From the NCBI GenBank assembly GCA_963595735.1, contig CAVBJJ010000006.1, positions 1 through 64,000 of the forward strand: a DNA stretch of 64,000 nucleotides, written 5' to 3'. The DNA comes from CALWOS01 sp963595735 (lineage in GTDB: Bacteria; Bacillota; Clostridia; Oscillospirales; Oscillospiraceae). The notes beneath the pieces are model-generated. The model was given only the letters and a program-made list of their open reading frames with translations, was not told the origin of the DNA and searched no databases. This document shows positions 51,207 to 59,765 of the stretch, one piece after another (position 1 is the stretch's first letter; each line of letters starts with the position of its first letter). The position numbers and the translations under genes were made by a program.

Positions 51207-52475
51207 TTACTGGATATCTTCCGGGCTGCAGATGTAGCCCTTGATTGCGGATGCGGCGGCCACAGCGGGGCTGGACAGATAGATCTCGCTGGTCACATGA
51301 CCCATACGGCCGACAAAGTTACGGTTTGTGGTGGCAATGGAGCGCTCCCCCTGTGCCATGATGCCCATATGGCCGCCCAGGCAGGGGCCGCAGGTGGGCG
51401 TAGAGATGGTGGCGCCGGCGGTGACAAAAATCTCCGCCAGACCCTCGCGGATGCACTGGAGATAGATCTCCTGGGTCGCGGGGAACACGATCATACGCAC
51501 ATCGGGGTGTACCGTGTGACCCTTGAGCACTGCGGCGGCGGCACGCATATCGTCAATGCGGCCATTGGTGCAGGAGCCGACAATGCACTGATCAATCGTG
51601 ATCTTTTCCTTTTTGATCTCGGAAATTGTCTTGGTGTTCTCCGGCAGATGGGGACAGGCAACGGTGGGCTCCAGCTTGTCCAACTCGATGGTGTAAGTGG
51701 CTTCGTACTCGGCATCGGGGTCAGCCTCGAACACATGGACCTCCCGCTGGACGCGATCCTTGATATAGGCGCGGGTCACATCGTCCACGGGGAAAATGCC
51801 ATTCTTGCCGCCGGCCTCAATGGCCATGTTGCAGATGGTGAAGCGGTCGTCCATGGTCAGGTTGGCAACGCCGTCTCCGGTGAACTCCAAGGACTTATAC
51901 AGCGCGCCGTCCACGCCGATCATGCCGATCAGGTGCAGGATCACATCCTTACCGGACACCCAGGGCGCCTTTTTGCCGGTGAGCACGATCTTCAGCGCGC
52001 CGGGCACCTTGAACCAGGCCTTACCGGTCGCCATACCGGCGCCCAGGTCGGTGGAACCCACGCCGGTGGAAAATGCGCCCAGGGCGCCGTAGGTGCAGGT
52101 GTGGGAGTCTGCGCCGATCACCGTTTCACCGGGGGCGACCAGACCTTTTTCCGGCAGCAGCGCGTGCTCAACACCCATGCGTCCCACATCGTAGAAATGC
52201 AGGATGTTGTGCTTTTTCGCAAACTGACGACACTCCAGACACTGCTGGGCGGACTTGATGTCCTTGTTGGGAACAAAGTGATCCATGACCAGGGCGATTT
52301 TGGTGTTGTCAAACACCTTGTCAAAGCCGGCCTTTTCCATTTCACGGATGGCAACCGGACCGGTGATGTCGTTTGCCAGAGTCAGGTCGAGTTTTGCCTC
52401 GATCAGCTGCCCGGCGGTAACGCTTTCCAGTCCGGCATGATATGCCAGGATCTTCTGTGTCATTGTCATTGCCAT
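51207..52475 (-). CDS. leuC: 3-isopropylmalate dehydratase large subunit
   Basis: A 422-residue aconitase-fold subunit with a 4Fe-4S cluster. Cysteine ligands lie in 'DQCIVGSCTNGRIDDMRAAAAVLKG' and 'TPTCGPCLGGHMGIMAQGE'. 'VIGADSHTCTYGALGAFSTGVGSTDLGAGMATGKAWFKVP' is the substrate region. It starts after a 96-bp gap from leuA with a small hairpin around 52544-52560. Confidence 0.97.
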   Translation of the reverse strand: MAMTMTQKILAYHAGLESVTAGQLIEAKLDLTLANDITGPVAIREMEKAGFDKVFDNTKIALVMDHFVPNKDIKSAQQCLECRQFAKKHNILHFYDVGRMGVEHALLPEKGLVAPGETVIGADSHTCTYGALGAFSTGVGSTDLGAGMATGKAWFKVPGALKIVLTGKKAPWVSGKDVILHLIGMIGVDGALYKSLEFTGDGVANLTMDDRFTICNMAIEAGGKNGIFPVDDVTRAYIKDRVQREVHVFEADPDAEYEATYTIELDKLEPTVACPHLPENTKTISEIKKEKITIDQCIVGSCTNGRIDDMRAAAAVLKGHTVHPDVRMIVFPATQEIYLQCIREGLAEIFVTAGATISTPTCGPCLGGHMGIMAQGERSIATTNRNFVGRMGHVTSEIYLSSPAVAAASAIKGYICSPEDIQ

Positions 52476-52571
52476 TGGATTTTGCCCTTCTTTCTTGTTC
52501 TTTGTATATCAAATAAAAAGTGAAATTTGCAAACAAATTCAGGACTGTCAAAAAGTCCGACAGTTAAAAAA

Positions 52572-54086
<1,515 letters not shown>

Positions 54087-54355
54087 CTTTCATGCCCTCC
54101 CCAAATATATATGATATTTATTCATCGGAACAGAATAAATACCGAAAAAGCATACAATCCTATAAAATACAGGATAGCACAATTCCCCGGTTTTTCAAGT
54201 GCAAATTTCGCCTTTTCCTCCCCTTTTGGTAGATATGCACAAGGCCTTTCTCCCCTCCTATAAAATTCTGTATCTTTCCTCCGCTTTCTTGACAAACAGC
54301 AAAGGATGCTATAACATGAACATCGGATGATACAAAACATACTATCATCTGGTGA
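54087..54355. other. leuA upstream region, no gene
   Basis: AT-rich stretch with the leuA promoter (54171-54198), an ATCCT/AGGAT dyad around its -10, and a GATGATA/TATCATC dyad at 54327-54350. A TTGACA near 54288 pointing right lacks a well-spaced -10. Nothing coding is seen. Confidence 0.4.
54171..54198 (-). promoter_or_regulatory. Promoter of leuACDB
   Basis: TTGAAA (54193-54198) and TATCCT (54171-54176), 16-bp spacer. No leu T-box or peptide leader was recognised between it and leuA, so leucine control may rest on the ATCCT/AGGAT dyad or on LeuA feedback. Confidence 0.5.
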
Positions 54356-54694
54356 GAGACTGTCAAAAAACTATATAGTGTAGTACCTGCCCTTGGCTCT
54401 CCCTTTGGGAGAACTGTCGCCGCAGGCGACTGAGAGGGTTCGGCAGATAATCACGCCCCACGGGGTTCCTATGGTATGGTCATTGTTTCCCCTCTCCGTC
54501 TTCGCTGCGCTCAGCCACCTCTCCCAGAGGGAGAGGCACGGCTGTCAAAAACAGCAGGCAGTATCGTTTCCCGCAGCAGCGGGTGGAGTTTGAGGGGGGC
54601 AAGCCCCGCCTCAATGAGATAACCCGCCGTGGAAAGCCCATTTTGGGCTTTCCCACAGTATTTTGGCTGCGCCGAAATACGCGGCGGATAAGCT
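54356..54694 (+). repeat. MITE-like non-coding repeat, copy A
   Basis: About 340 bp starting near GAGACTGTCAAAAAACTAT. It has internal stem-forming blocks (CTCTCCCTTTGGGAG, CTCTCCC/GGGAGAG, CAAGCCCCGCCTCAATGAG). The last part holds GGAAAGCCC/GGGCTTTCC and a TATTTTGG/CCGAAATA stem, and ends at GGCGGATAAG before a CTTGTCAAAAA/TTTTTGACAAG dyad (54693-54725). A shorter inverted copy is at 59492-59709. There is no gene. Similar sequence fragments are familiar from intergenic spacers of gut Clostridia. Confidence 0.75.
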
Positions 54695-54751
54695 TGTCAA
54701 AAAATTCCCAGACCTTTTTGACAAGCTGGTAAGAAAGGATGGGATGTTCCT

Positions 54752-55294
54752 ATGAAATGGTGTATTGCTTCGGATATTCACGGCTCTGCGTTTTACTGCC
54801 AGAAGATGCTGGCGGCCTTTGACGCCGAGCAGGCAGATCGCCTGTTACTGTTGGGCGATCTGCTCTATCATGGTCCGCGCAACGATTTGCCGAAAGAATA
54901 CGCCCCCAAAACGGTGCTGGCTCTGCTCAACGAGAGAAAGGATCGCATCCTCTGCGTGCGCGGCAATTGCGATACAGAAGTAGATCAAATGGTGCTGGAC
55001 TTCCCGATCCTGGCGGATTACGCCGTGCTCTGCGCCGGGCAGCGGCTGATCTATGTGACCCACGGACACAGGTTCAACACAAAAAATCTCCCGCCGCTGC
55101 AGCCGGTCGATGTGCTGCTGCATGGCCACACCCATATTCCCGCCTGCGAAGAGACCGAGGGCATTTTGTATTGCAACCCCGGTTCCGTCTCCATCCCCAA
55201 GGCCGACTCCGCCCACAGCTATATGACGCTGGAAAATGGCCTGCTGTGCTGGAAAGATCTGGATGGCAAGACCTATCAGGAGTATCAGCTGTAA
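54752..55294 (+). CDS. yfcE: YfcE-type phosphodiesterase
   Basis: A 180-residue calcineurin-like metallophosphoesterase. Metal motifs: 'IASDIHGSAFYC' (DxH), 'LLLLGDLLYHGPRND' (GDxxxHG), 'CVRGNCDTEVD' (GNCD) and 'LLHGHTHIPACEE' plus 'NPGSVSIPK'. Family members hydrolyse phosphodiester model substrates; the cellular target is unknown. It lies between repeat copy A and tRNA-Pro and ends in a terminator. Confidence 0.94.
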   Translation: MKWCIASDIHGSAFYCQKMLAAFDAEQADRLLLLGDLLYHGPRNDLPKEYAPKTVLALLNERKDRILCVRGNCDTEVDQMVLDFPILADYAVLCAGQRLIYVTHGHRFNTKNLPPLQPVDVLLHGHTHIPACEETEGILYCNPGSVSIPKADSAHSYMTLENGLLCWKDLDGKTYQEYQL

Positions 55295-55306
55295 AAACGC
55301 TTTGAG

Positions 55307-55350
55307 GGGAATTTTTCCGGAATCTCACATTCCGTGAAAAATTCCCCTTT
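55307..55350 (+). terminator. Terminator of yfcE
   Basis: A 12-bp stem GGGGAATTTTTC/GAAAAATTCCCC (55307-55318/55336-55347) with an internal CGGAAT/ATTCCG extension, followed by TTTT. Confidence 0.85.
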
Positions 55351-55357
55351 TCCGCTC

Positions 55358-55386
55358 TTGACATTTTCTAAAAAATTCAATATAAT
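55358..55386 (+). promoter_or_regulatory. Promoter of tRNA-Pro
   Basis: TTGACA (55358-55363) and TATAAT (55381-55386), 17-bp spacer. Confidence 0.88.
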
Positions 55387-55400
55387 AAACGAGTTATTAT

Positions 55401-55476
55401 CGGGGTGTGGCGCAGTTGGTAGCGCGCATGGTTCGGGTCCATGAGGCCGTGGGTTCAAATCCCGCCACTCCGACCA
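55401..55476 (+). tRNA. tRNA-Pro (CGG anticodon)
   Basis: A 76-nt cloverleaf: acceptor CGGGGTG/CACTCCG (one G-T), D arm GGCGCAGTTGGTAGCGC, anticodon stem CATGG/CCATG around TTCGGGT (anticodon CGG), T loop GGTTCAAATCC, encoded CCA. The accessory block begins just past its 3' end. Confidence 0.95.
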
Positions 55477-55483
55477 TATGAAT

Positions 55484-55524
55484 GAGACCCGCTTTTCGAA
55501 CATTTTTATCGAAAAGTGGGTCTC
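55484..55524 (+). terminator. Hairpin after tRNA-Pro
   Basis: A 16-bp stem (GAGACCCGCTTTTCGA with TCGAAAAGTGGGTCTC, one wobble; 55484-55499/55509-55524) eight bases after the CCA end. The T run is weak, but position suggests it ends the tRNA transcript. Confidence 0.6.
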
Positions 55525-55650
55525 TTCATGTCTTGAAAGCCTTGAAAGATCGGGGCTTTTTCTTTTTGCCGCGTTCCTTTATTTGCTCCAAAACTCTCAA
55601 AATGCGAAACTAATATTTTTATACAAGGTCGTTATTTGAACACAGCTTTT

Positions 55651-56793
55651 TCATAAACCAGCCCAATAAGCTTCCTCGAATGCCGTTGGTGTCTTGTATT
55701 TCAAAGTCCGATGAGGACGAAGCTCATTGTAAAATTGGATGTACCGCTCCACGCTTTTGCGGTAGCTTTGTTCTGAGGTGTACTCTCTGCGGTACGCCTC
55801 CTCTTTTTTGAAGGAAGCAAAAAATGCTTCAGCCACCGCATTGTCATGCGGACGTGCCGTAGCGGAAAAGGACTGCTTCACGCCGCACTTTTGCAGGAGC
55901 GCTGTAAATGCAGCCGAGGTGTACTGTTTTCCGCGGTCGCTGTGAAAAGTGAGGCCGCTGGGCTCTCCGCGTTCCCGAAAAGCGGCCCGAAACGTGCTGG
56001 TGACTAAATTGGTGCTTGCGTTACGGGATACCCGATGGCCGATGACCTTGCGGGAGAAAAGATCCAGGATGACGCAAAAGTAGACCCAGTAGTCATTGAC
56101 CTTGAAATACGTAACGTCACTGACCCAGAACTGGTTTGGATGATCTGCGGTGAACTGTCGCTCCAACAGGTTTTGCTTTTTATTATACTGTTGCTGTTTC
56201 TTGTATTGCTTCTTGGCATCAGGGCAGATGCTGTGCAGGTCCAGTTCCTGCATGATTGCTGCAATGCGTTTGGTGCTAACCCGGACACCGCTCTCAGCCA
56301 GAGTGATGCGGATTTTTTCAGCACCAAATCGCTGAGCGCTGTCATCAAAGACCTGCTGCACGAGCCGCATAAGCTGCGCCTGTTCCTGATCACGCTTGCT
56401 GTGGTCCGCCCGGCGGAAGATGTGGTTGTAAAATGTACCACGAGCGACATCTAACGCTTTGCACAGCTCGTGAACGCTATAAGTATTATCCGATTGGTGA
56501 TAGAGGTTTTCCAATATGGAAAGCCTCTTCTGCAGGGGAACACTCGTTATACACTGTGAAAGGCGAATGATTTCCATTTCATGTTCCAGTTTTGTTAGCC
56601 GTCTTGAAATGCTATCAAACTCCTTTGGCGTGTAGGTGCGGTTTGTTCCTTGGATAGTGCAGTACTCCTTCCGCCAGCGGTAAAGTGTTCCCTGAGCAAT
56701 GTGCAGTTCAAGGCTGAGAGATTTGATGGATTCTCCGCTTTGATAACGCTTAATGACTTTTTGCTTGAAATCTGCCAGGTACTTGGTGGGCAT
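55651..56793 (-). mobile_element. IS3-family transposase in one open frame
   Basis: A 380-residue DDE transposase. N-terminal HTH ('KYLADFKQKVIKRYQSGESIKSLSLELHIAQGTLYRWRKEY') and a leucine-rich helix ('ISRRLTKLEHEMEIIRL') correspond to OrfA. The HTH_21 part ('CKALDVARGTFYNHI') and the rve core with Asp in 'WVSDVTYFKVNDYW', Asp in 'TFHSDRGKQYTSAAF' and Glu in 'DNAVAEAFFASFKKEEAYRREY' correspond to OrfB. In classical IS3 elements these are two frames joined by -1 frameshifting; here they are fused. The ATG at 56793 follows AAGGAG. Terminal repeats are unclear, apart from a possible short AAAACTCT shared near 55608 and 56852 in opposite orientation. Confidence 0.9.
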
Positions 56794-56897
56794 GGTCTCA
56801 TCTCCTTGCATGTGATGAGATTATTGTAAGCTGGTATTTAGAGTGAGAAAAGAGTTTTATGTGTCTATAAATAATTGTCGACGGGATGAGAAAAGGC

Positions 56898-56906
56898 TGA
56901 TATAAT
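56898..56906 (+). promoter_or_regulatory. Extended -10 promoter for the small wHTH gene
   Basis: TG-A-TATAAT (56898-56906), 47 bp before the ATG. No consensus -35 at 17 bp; TTGTCG lies 20 bp upstream. The extended TG motif may compensate. Confidence 0.5.
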
Positions 56907-56952
56907 GTAGGCAGTAAAAAGTAACAAGGATAGCGATTTGGAGATGATGCAA

Positions 56953-57264
56953 ATGTTGGATAAACGCTCAAGAAAAGTATTACGGTATATTAAAAAGCAT
57001 GGGCAGGCAAACTTTTCTGAGCTATTAGAATTGGATCATAATGAATCACTTGTTGCACAAATGTTGGTCATGCTGAATGCAGAGGGATACACCATACAAG
57101 TAGCAAAAGAGTCTGATGGTAAGCGTCAAGCGGTATACGAGTTACAAGGAAAAGGATTTGGAGCTTTAGAGGAATATAGAAGGCAGGCAGTTTATGCATA
57201 TGTGCCGATATTAATTTCCTTACTCGCATTGGTAATTTCAATTCTTTCTTTTTTCAGAGGATAA
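56953..57264 (+). CDS. Small winged-helix-like protein with C-terminal membrane anchor
   Basis: A 103-residue protein I cannot name. The first 65 residues look like a winged helix: 'LDKRSRKVLRYIKKHGQANFSELLELDHNESLVAQMLVMLNAEGYTIQVAKES'. The last 25 form one TM helix (YVPILISLLALVISILSFFRG). No signal peptide. The ATG at 56953 follows TGGAG with 9-bp spacing; two ATG codons at 56944 and 56947 are alternatives. The A/T-rich composition differs from the core genes, suggesting transfer. It is followed 16 bp later by the BRO gene and may form an operon with it. Confidence 0.65.
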   Translation: MLDKRSRKVLRYIKKHGQANFSELLELDHNESLVAQMLVMLNAEGYTIQVAKESDGKRQAVYELQGKGFGALEEYRRQAVYAYVPILISLLALVISILSFFRG

Positions 57265-57280
57265 CAGAGGAGAATAAACA

Positions 57281-58165
57281 ATGCCACAAAATGATAAGAT
57301 CCAACTGTTCGAAGACAAGCGTATTCGTACCGCATGGGATGAAAAAAAGGAAGAATGGTACTTTTCTATCGTTGATGTGGTAGCTGTGCTGACTGATCAG
57401 CCGGATCAGCGCCATGCGGCGAAATATTGGAGTGTTCTCAAGACTCGCTTAAAAAAAGAAGGCAGTGAGTTGACTACAAATTGTAGTCAACTGAAAATGC
57501 GCTCCGCAGATGGCAAGCGATACAATACCGATGTAGCCGACACCGAGCAGCTTCTCCGAATCATCCAGTCCATTCCTTCCCCGAAAGCAGAACCGTTCAA
57601 GCTGTGGCTGGCGCAGGTCGGTCGGGAGCGTATCGAGGAGACCATCGACCCGGAGCTGACCATTGACCGCGCTCTGGAAACCTATCTCAAGAAGGGGTAC
57701 AGCCGTGAGTGGATCAACCAGCGGCTGCAGGCCATTCAAGTTCGCAAAGAACTGACGGATGAATGGGATGCCCGCGGTGTGCAGAAGGGCATCGAGTACG
57801 CCATCCTCACAGATGAGATCTCCCGTGCATGGTCCGGCATGTCCACCCGGCAGTACAAGAATCTGAAGGGCTTGAAAAAGGAAAACCTTCGTGATAACAT
57901 GACGACACTGGAGCTGGTACTGAACATGCTGGCGGAGGCGACTACCACTCAGTTTTCAAAAGACCGCAAGCCGACGACCTTCCAAGAGAATCTGGCAGTT
58001 GCCAAGGCGGGTGGCCAGGTTGCCGGACGAACCAGAAAAGACATTGAGTCCCAGTCAGATACGCCAGTCATCACCTCCAAGAACGCCGCACAGCTCCAGC
58101 AGGTCGTGACAGACCTGCTGGAAAGCGCAGTCTCTGACACAACTGAAGAATCAAAAGACAAGTAG
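57281..58165 (+). CDS. BRO-N domain phage-type antirepressor
   Basis: A 294-residue protein. The N-terminal BRO-N domain reads 'IQLFEDKRIRTAWDEKKEEWYFSIVDVVAVLTDQPDQRHAAKYWSVLKTRLKKEGSEL' and '...QLKMRSADGKRYNTDVADTEQLLRIIQSIPSPKAEPFKLWLAQVGRERIEE'. The C-terminal part has 'AWSGMSTRQYKNLKGLKKENLRDNMTTLELVLNMLAEATTTQ', which resembles DinD-type DNA-damage-inducible proteins. Phage antirepressors of this kind counter phage repressors. The ATG follows AGAGGAG. No phage structural genes are nearby apart from the CxxC domain protein. Confidence 0.85.
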   Translation: MPQNDKIQLFEDKRIRTAWDEKKEEWYFSIVDVVAVLTDQPDQRHAAKYWSVLKTRLKKEGSELTTNCSQLKMRSADGKRYNTDVADTEQLLRIIQSIPSPKAEPFKLWLAQVGRERIEETIDPELTIDRALETYLKKGYSREWINQRLQAIQVRKELTDEWDARGVQKGIEYAILTDEISRAWSGMSTRQYKNLKGLKKENLRDNMTTLELVLNMLAEATTTQFSKDRKPTTFQENLAVAKAGGQVAGRTRKDIESQSDTPVITSKNAAQLQQVVTDLLESAVSDTTEESKDK

Positions 58166-58385
58166 GCTCTGCGCATCAAGTTTTCTTGCTGTCATACACC
58201 GATTTTTTGAAAACAATTTCAAAAAATCTATAGTGTTGAGTTATGACATCGGTGAGTCCTTAGGGGACTCACCGATTTTTTATTGCTCATTTGTAAATTT
58301 TTTGATTTTGTTGCACGGAAATATACAACTTTTCGCCATTTACATCCTATATGTAGAAGACCCGTTTTTACATATAGGAGGAAAT
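58166..58385 (+). other. Intergenic region with two dyads
   Basis: No gene is seen. It holds GATTTTTTGAAA/TTTCAAAAAATC (58201-58228), a terminator at 58248-58281, and an AT-rich promoter-like run before the next gene's AGGAGG site. Confidence 0.4.
58248..58281 (+). terminator. Terminator after BRO gene
   Basis: ATCGGTGAGTCC/GGACTCACCGAT stem (58248-58259/58265-58276) followed by TTTTT. The 5-nt loop makes it strong. Confidence 0.9.
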
Positions 58386-58940
58386 ATGATATACTACAAA
58401 CAATGCAGCGGGACGCTTCTGCCGCAGAAAGCAGCAGAGCTACAAAACTGGGTGCAATGGACACACCACGCCGAGGACAAGACCCATTGCGAGGAATGTC
58501 TAAAATTAGATGGTCGCTGGTTTCAAAAGGAAAAAGCTCCCCCTTGCCCACATCATCCCTATTGTCATTGCACATTGGAGCCGATCGACCATACTGTCGT
58601 TCTTGCAAATGCGACCACATGCAGCAGCTACAGTAAGTTTGATCCATACCTGTTTAACACTACTGGCGCATATACACACGGAAAAGAAGAGCTGTTCAAA
58701 TTATGGGGGTATGCGGTTGAGGATATTCCTTGGCTCAAAGCTGAGATAGAGCGACAATCATTGGAGAAATATCTATCTGGCGATTATACATTGGGAAAGC
58801 TTGATAAAAACGGTCAAAGAATCAATATACGAATCGCCATTCAACGAAGAGGTACCGGTGAGCTTGTAACATTTCTGTCTGGTTGGATAGCTCGCCCTAA
58901 TGAACTCTTGCAAATGACTACACCATATGGAGATGATTGA
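58386..58940 (+). CDS. CxxC zinc-like domain protein with DUF6883-like C-terminal domain
   Basis: A 184-residue protein. The first 70 residues resemble the end of phage minor-head proteins: 'WTHHAEDKTHCEECLKLDGRWFQKEKAPPCPHHPYCHCTLEPI', with CxxC and HPxCxC metal-type motifs. Residues 85-184 fit the DUF6883 pattern ('FDPYLFNTTGAYTHGKEELFKLWGYAVEDIPWL' then 'YTLGKLDKNGQRINIRIAI' and 'SGWIARPNELLQMTTPYGDD'). Proteins with this domain are often the last, effector-like module of toxins. The ATG at 58386 follows AGGAGG. It overlaps or abuts the next gene (immunity-like), which suggests a toxin/immunity pair; that is inference from order and domain type. Confidence 0.65.
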   Translation: MIYYKQCSGTLLPQKAAELQNWVQWTHHAEDKTHCEECLKLDGRWFQKEKAPPCPHHPYCHCTLEPIDHTVVLANATTCSSYSKFDPYLFNTTGAYTHGKEELFKLWGYAVEDIPWLKAEIERQSLEKYLSGDYTLGKLDKNGQRINIRIAIQRRGTGELVTFLSGWIARPNELLQMTTPYGDD

Positions 58941-58941
58941 C

Positions 58942-59225
58942 ATGAAAGAATTAGATTGTGTTGAAGTTATTGTGGAGAAAAAAGTGTATGCCCGCGAAGG
59001 CGTACATATTGGTATGCAAGGTTGGATCTGCTTTGATGAATGTGCCGATGGTTATTGGCTTGTAAACTTTCCGCAGTATGGAGAAAAAAAGATATTGCAA
59101 CCATATCCGTGAAAGAAGATGATGTGAAGATAATCCCACGAATGGATGCACAAATCAATGAGAGAATTAAAGCTCAGTTTGATAATCTGGAAAATTCAGA
59201 TGATTTGAGCGGGTATATGGTTTAA
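58942..59225 (+). pseudogene. Possible immunity-type partner, frameshifted in an A7 run
   Basis: The first frame (58942-59112) gives 'MKELDCVEVIVEKKVYAREGVHIGMQGWICFDECADGYWLVNFPQYGEKKILQPYP', 56 residues. The run of seven A (59084-59090) lies where the frame would switch to '...KKDIATISVKEDDVKIIPRMDAQINERIKAQFDNLENSDDLSGYMV', ending at 59225. Adding one A joins the two into a 94-residue protein, and the rejoined 'YGEKKDIATISVKEDDVKIIP' reads as one smooth domain. The start at 58942 follows GGAG with 9-bp spacing, 1 bp after the stop of the upstream gene. This could be a homopolymer error, a slip-switch, or a true loss. Confidence 0.55.
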
Positions 59226-59491
59226 TAGATACTTGAGTTAACAACCGCAATAACATTGGTACAAATTGTCTGATCTAATTGGATAAAAACCTCTTGCCGA
59301 CTGCCAGAAAACCGTTGATATATCTGCGTTTTCTGAAATTCTATAATTACACTCCGGCCAAAAACCGGAAAATTTCTACGGAAACTTGCCGGTTTTTCAT
59401 TTTATTTGCTTGTTTCTTCGCGCAGCAGATCATCCCTGTTCCATGCTGTAATTTTGCTGGTCAGAAATAGGTTTAATCGGACGCCCAGTAC
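59226..59491. other. Intergenic region, no gene
   Basis: AT-rich, with a terminator at 59360-59397 and no good coding frame. It separates the accessory genes from repeat copy B. Confidence 0.5.
59360..59397 (+). terminator. Possible terminator
   Basis: AAAAACCGG (59360-59368) pairs with CCGGTTTTT (59389-59397), an A/T-flanked stem able to act on both strands, with a 20-nt loop that itself pairs partly. Confidence 0.55.
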
Positions 59492-59709
59492 CGGCTTATC
59501 CGCCAGTATTTTGAACAAGCCAAAATACTGTGGGAAAGCCCAGCGGGGCTTTCCGCGGCGGTCTATCTGATTGAGGCGGGTCTTGCCCCCTTCAAGCTCC
59601 CCCGCTACCGCGGAAAACGATACTGCCCGCTGTTTTTAACAACCTTGCCTCTCCCAAAGGGAGAGCCAAGGGCAGGTACCCCGTTACATAGTTTTTGGAC
59701 AGACTCAGC
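59492..59709 (-). repeat. MITE-like repeat, copy B, inverted and internally deleted
   Basis: Read on the minus strand it follows copy A: GAGTCTGTCCAAAAACTAT, CTGCCCTTGGCTCTCCCTTTGG, a GGGCAGTATCGTTTTCC-type run, CAAGACCCGCCTCAATCAG, GGAAAGCCC...GGGCTTTCC, CACAGTATTTTGG, GGCGGATAAG. About 110-120 bp present in copy A between the first CTCTCCCTTTGGGAG and the later GGGAGAGGCACGG is missing, which suggests recombination between the two similar hairpins. Divergence is modest. Confidence 0.75.
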
Positions 59710-59765
59710 AAGCCCTGCACAGCGTTTTTTGTGTAGGGCTTGCTTTTTTATATCCATATCCGTTT

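Noticed and set aside
55600..56880. Defined terminal inverted repeats for the IS3 element
   Set aside because: Only a short AAAACTCT match at the two ends could be found by eye, not enough to set borders.
59226..59765. Second copy of the tRNA-Pro 3' end as an attachment repeat
   Set aside because: No stretch resembling the tRNA-Pro T arm and acceptor was seen downstream of the accessory genes.
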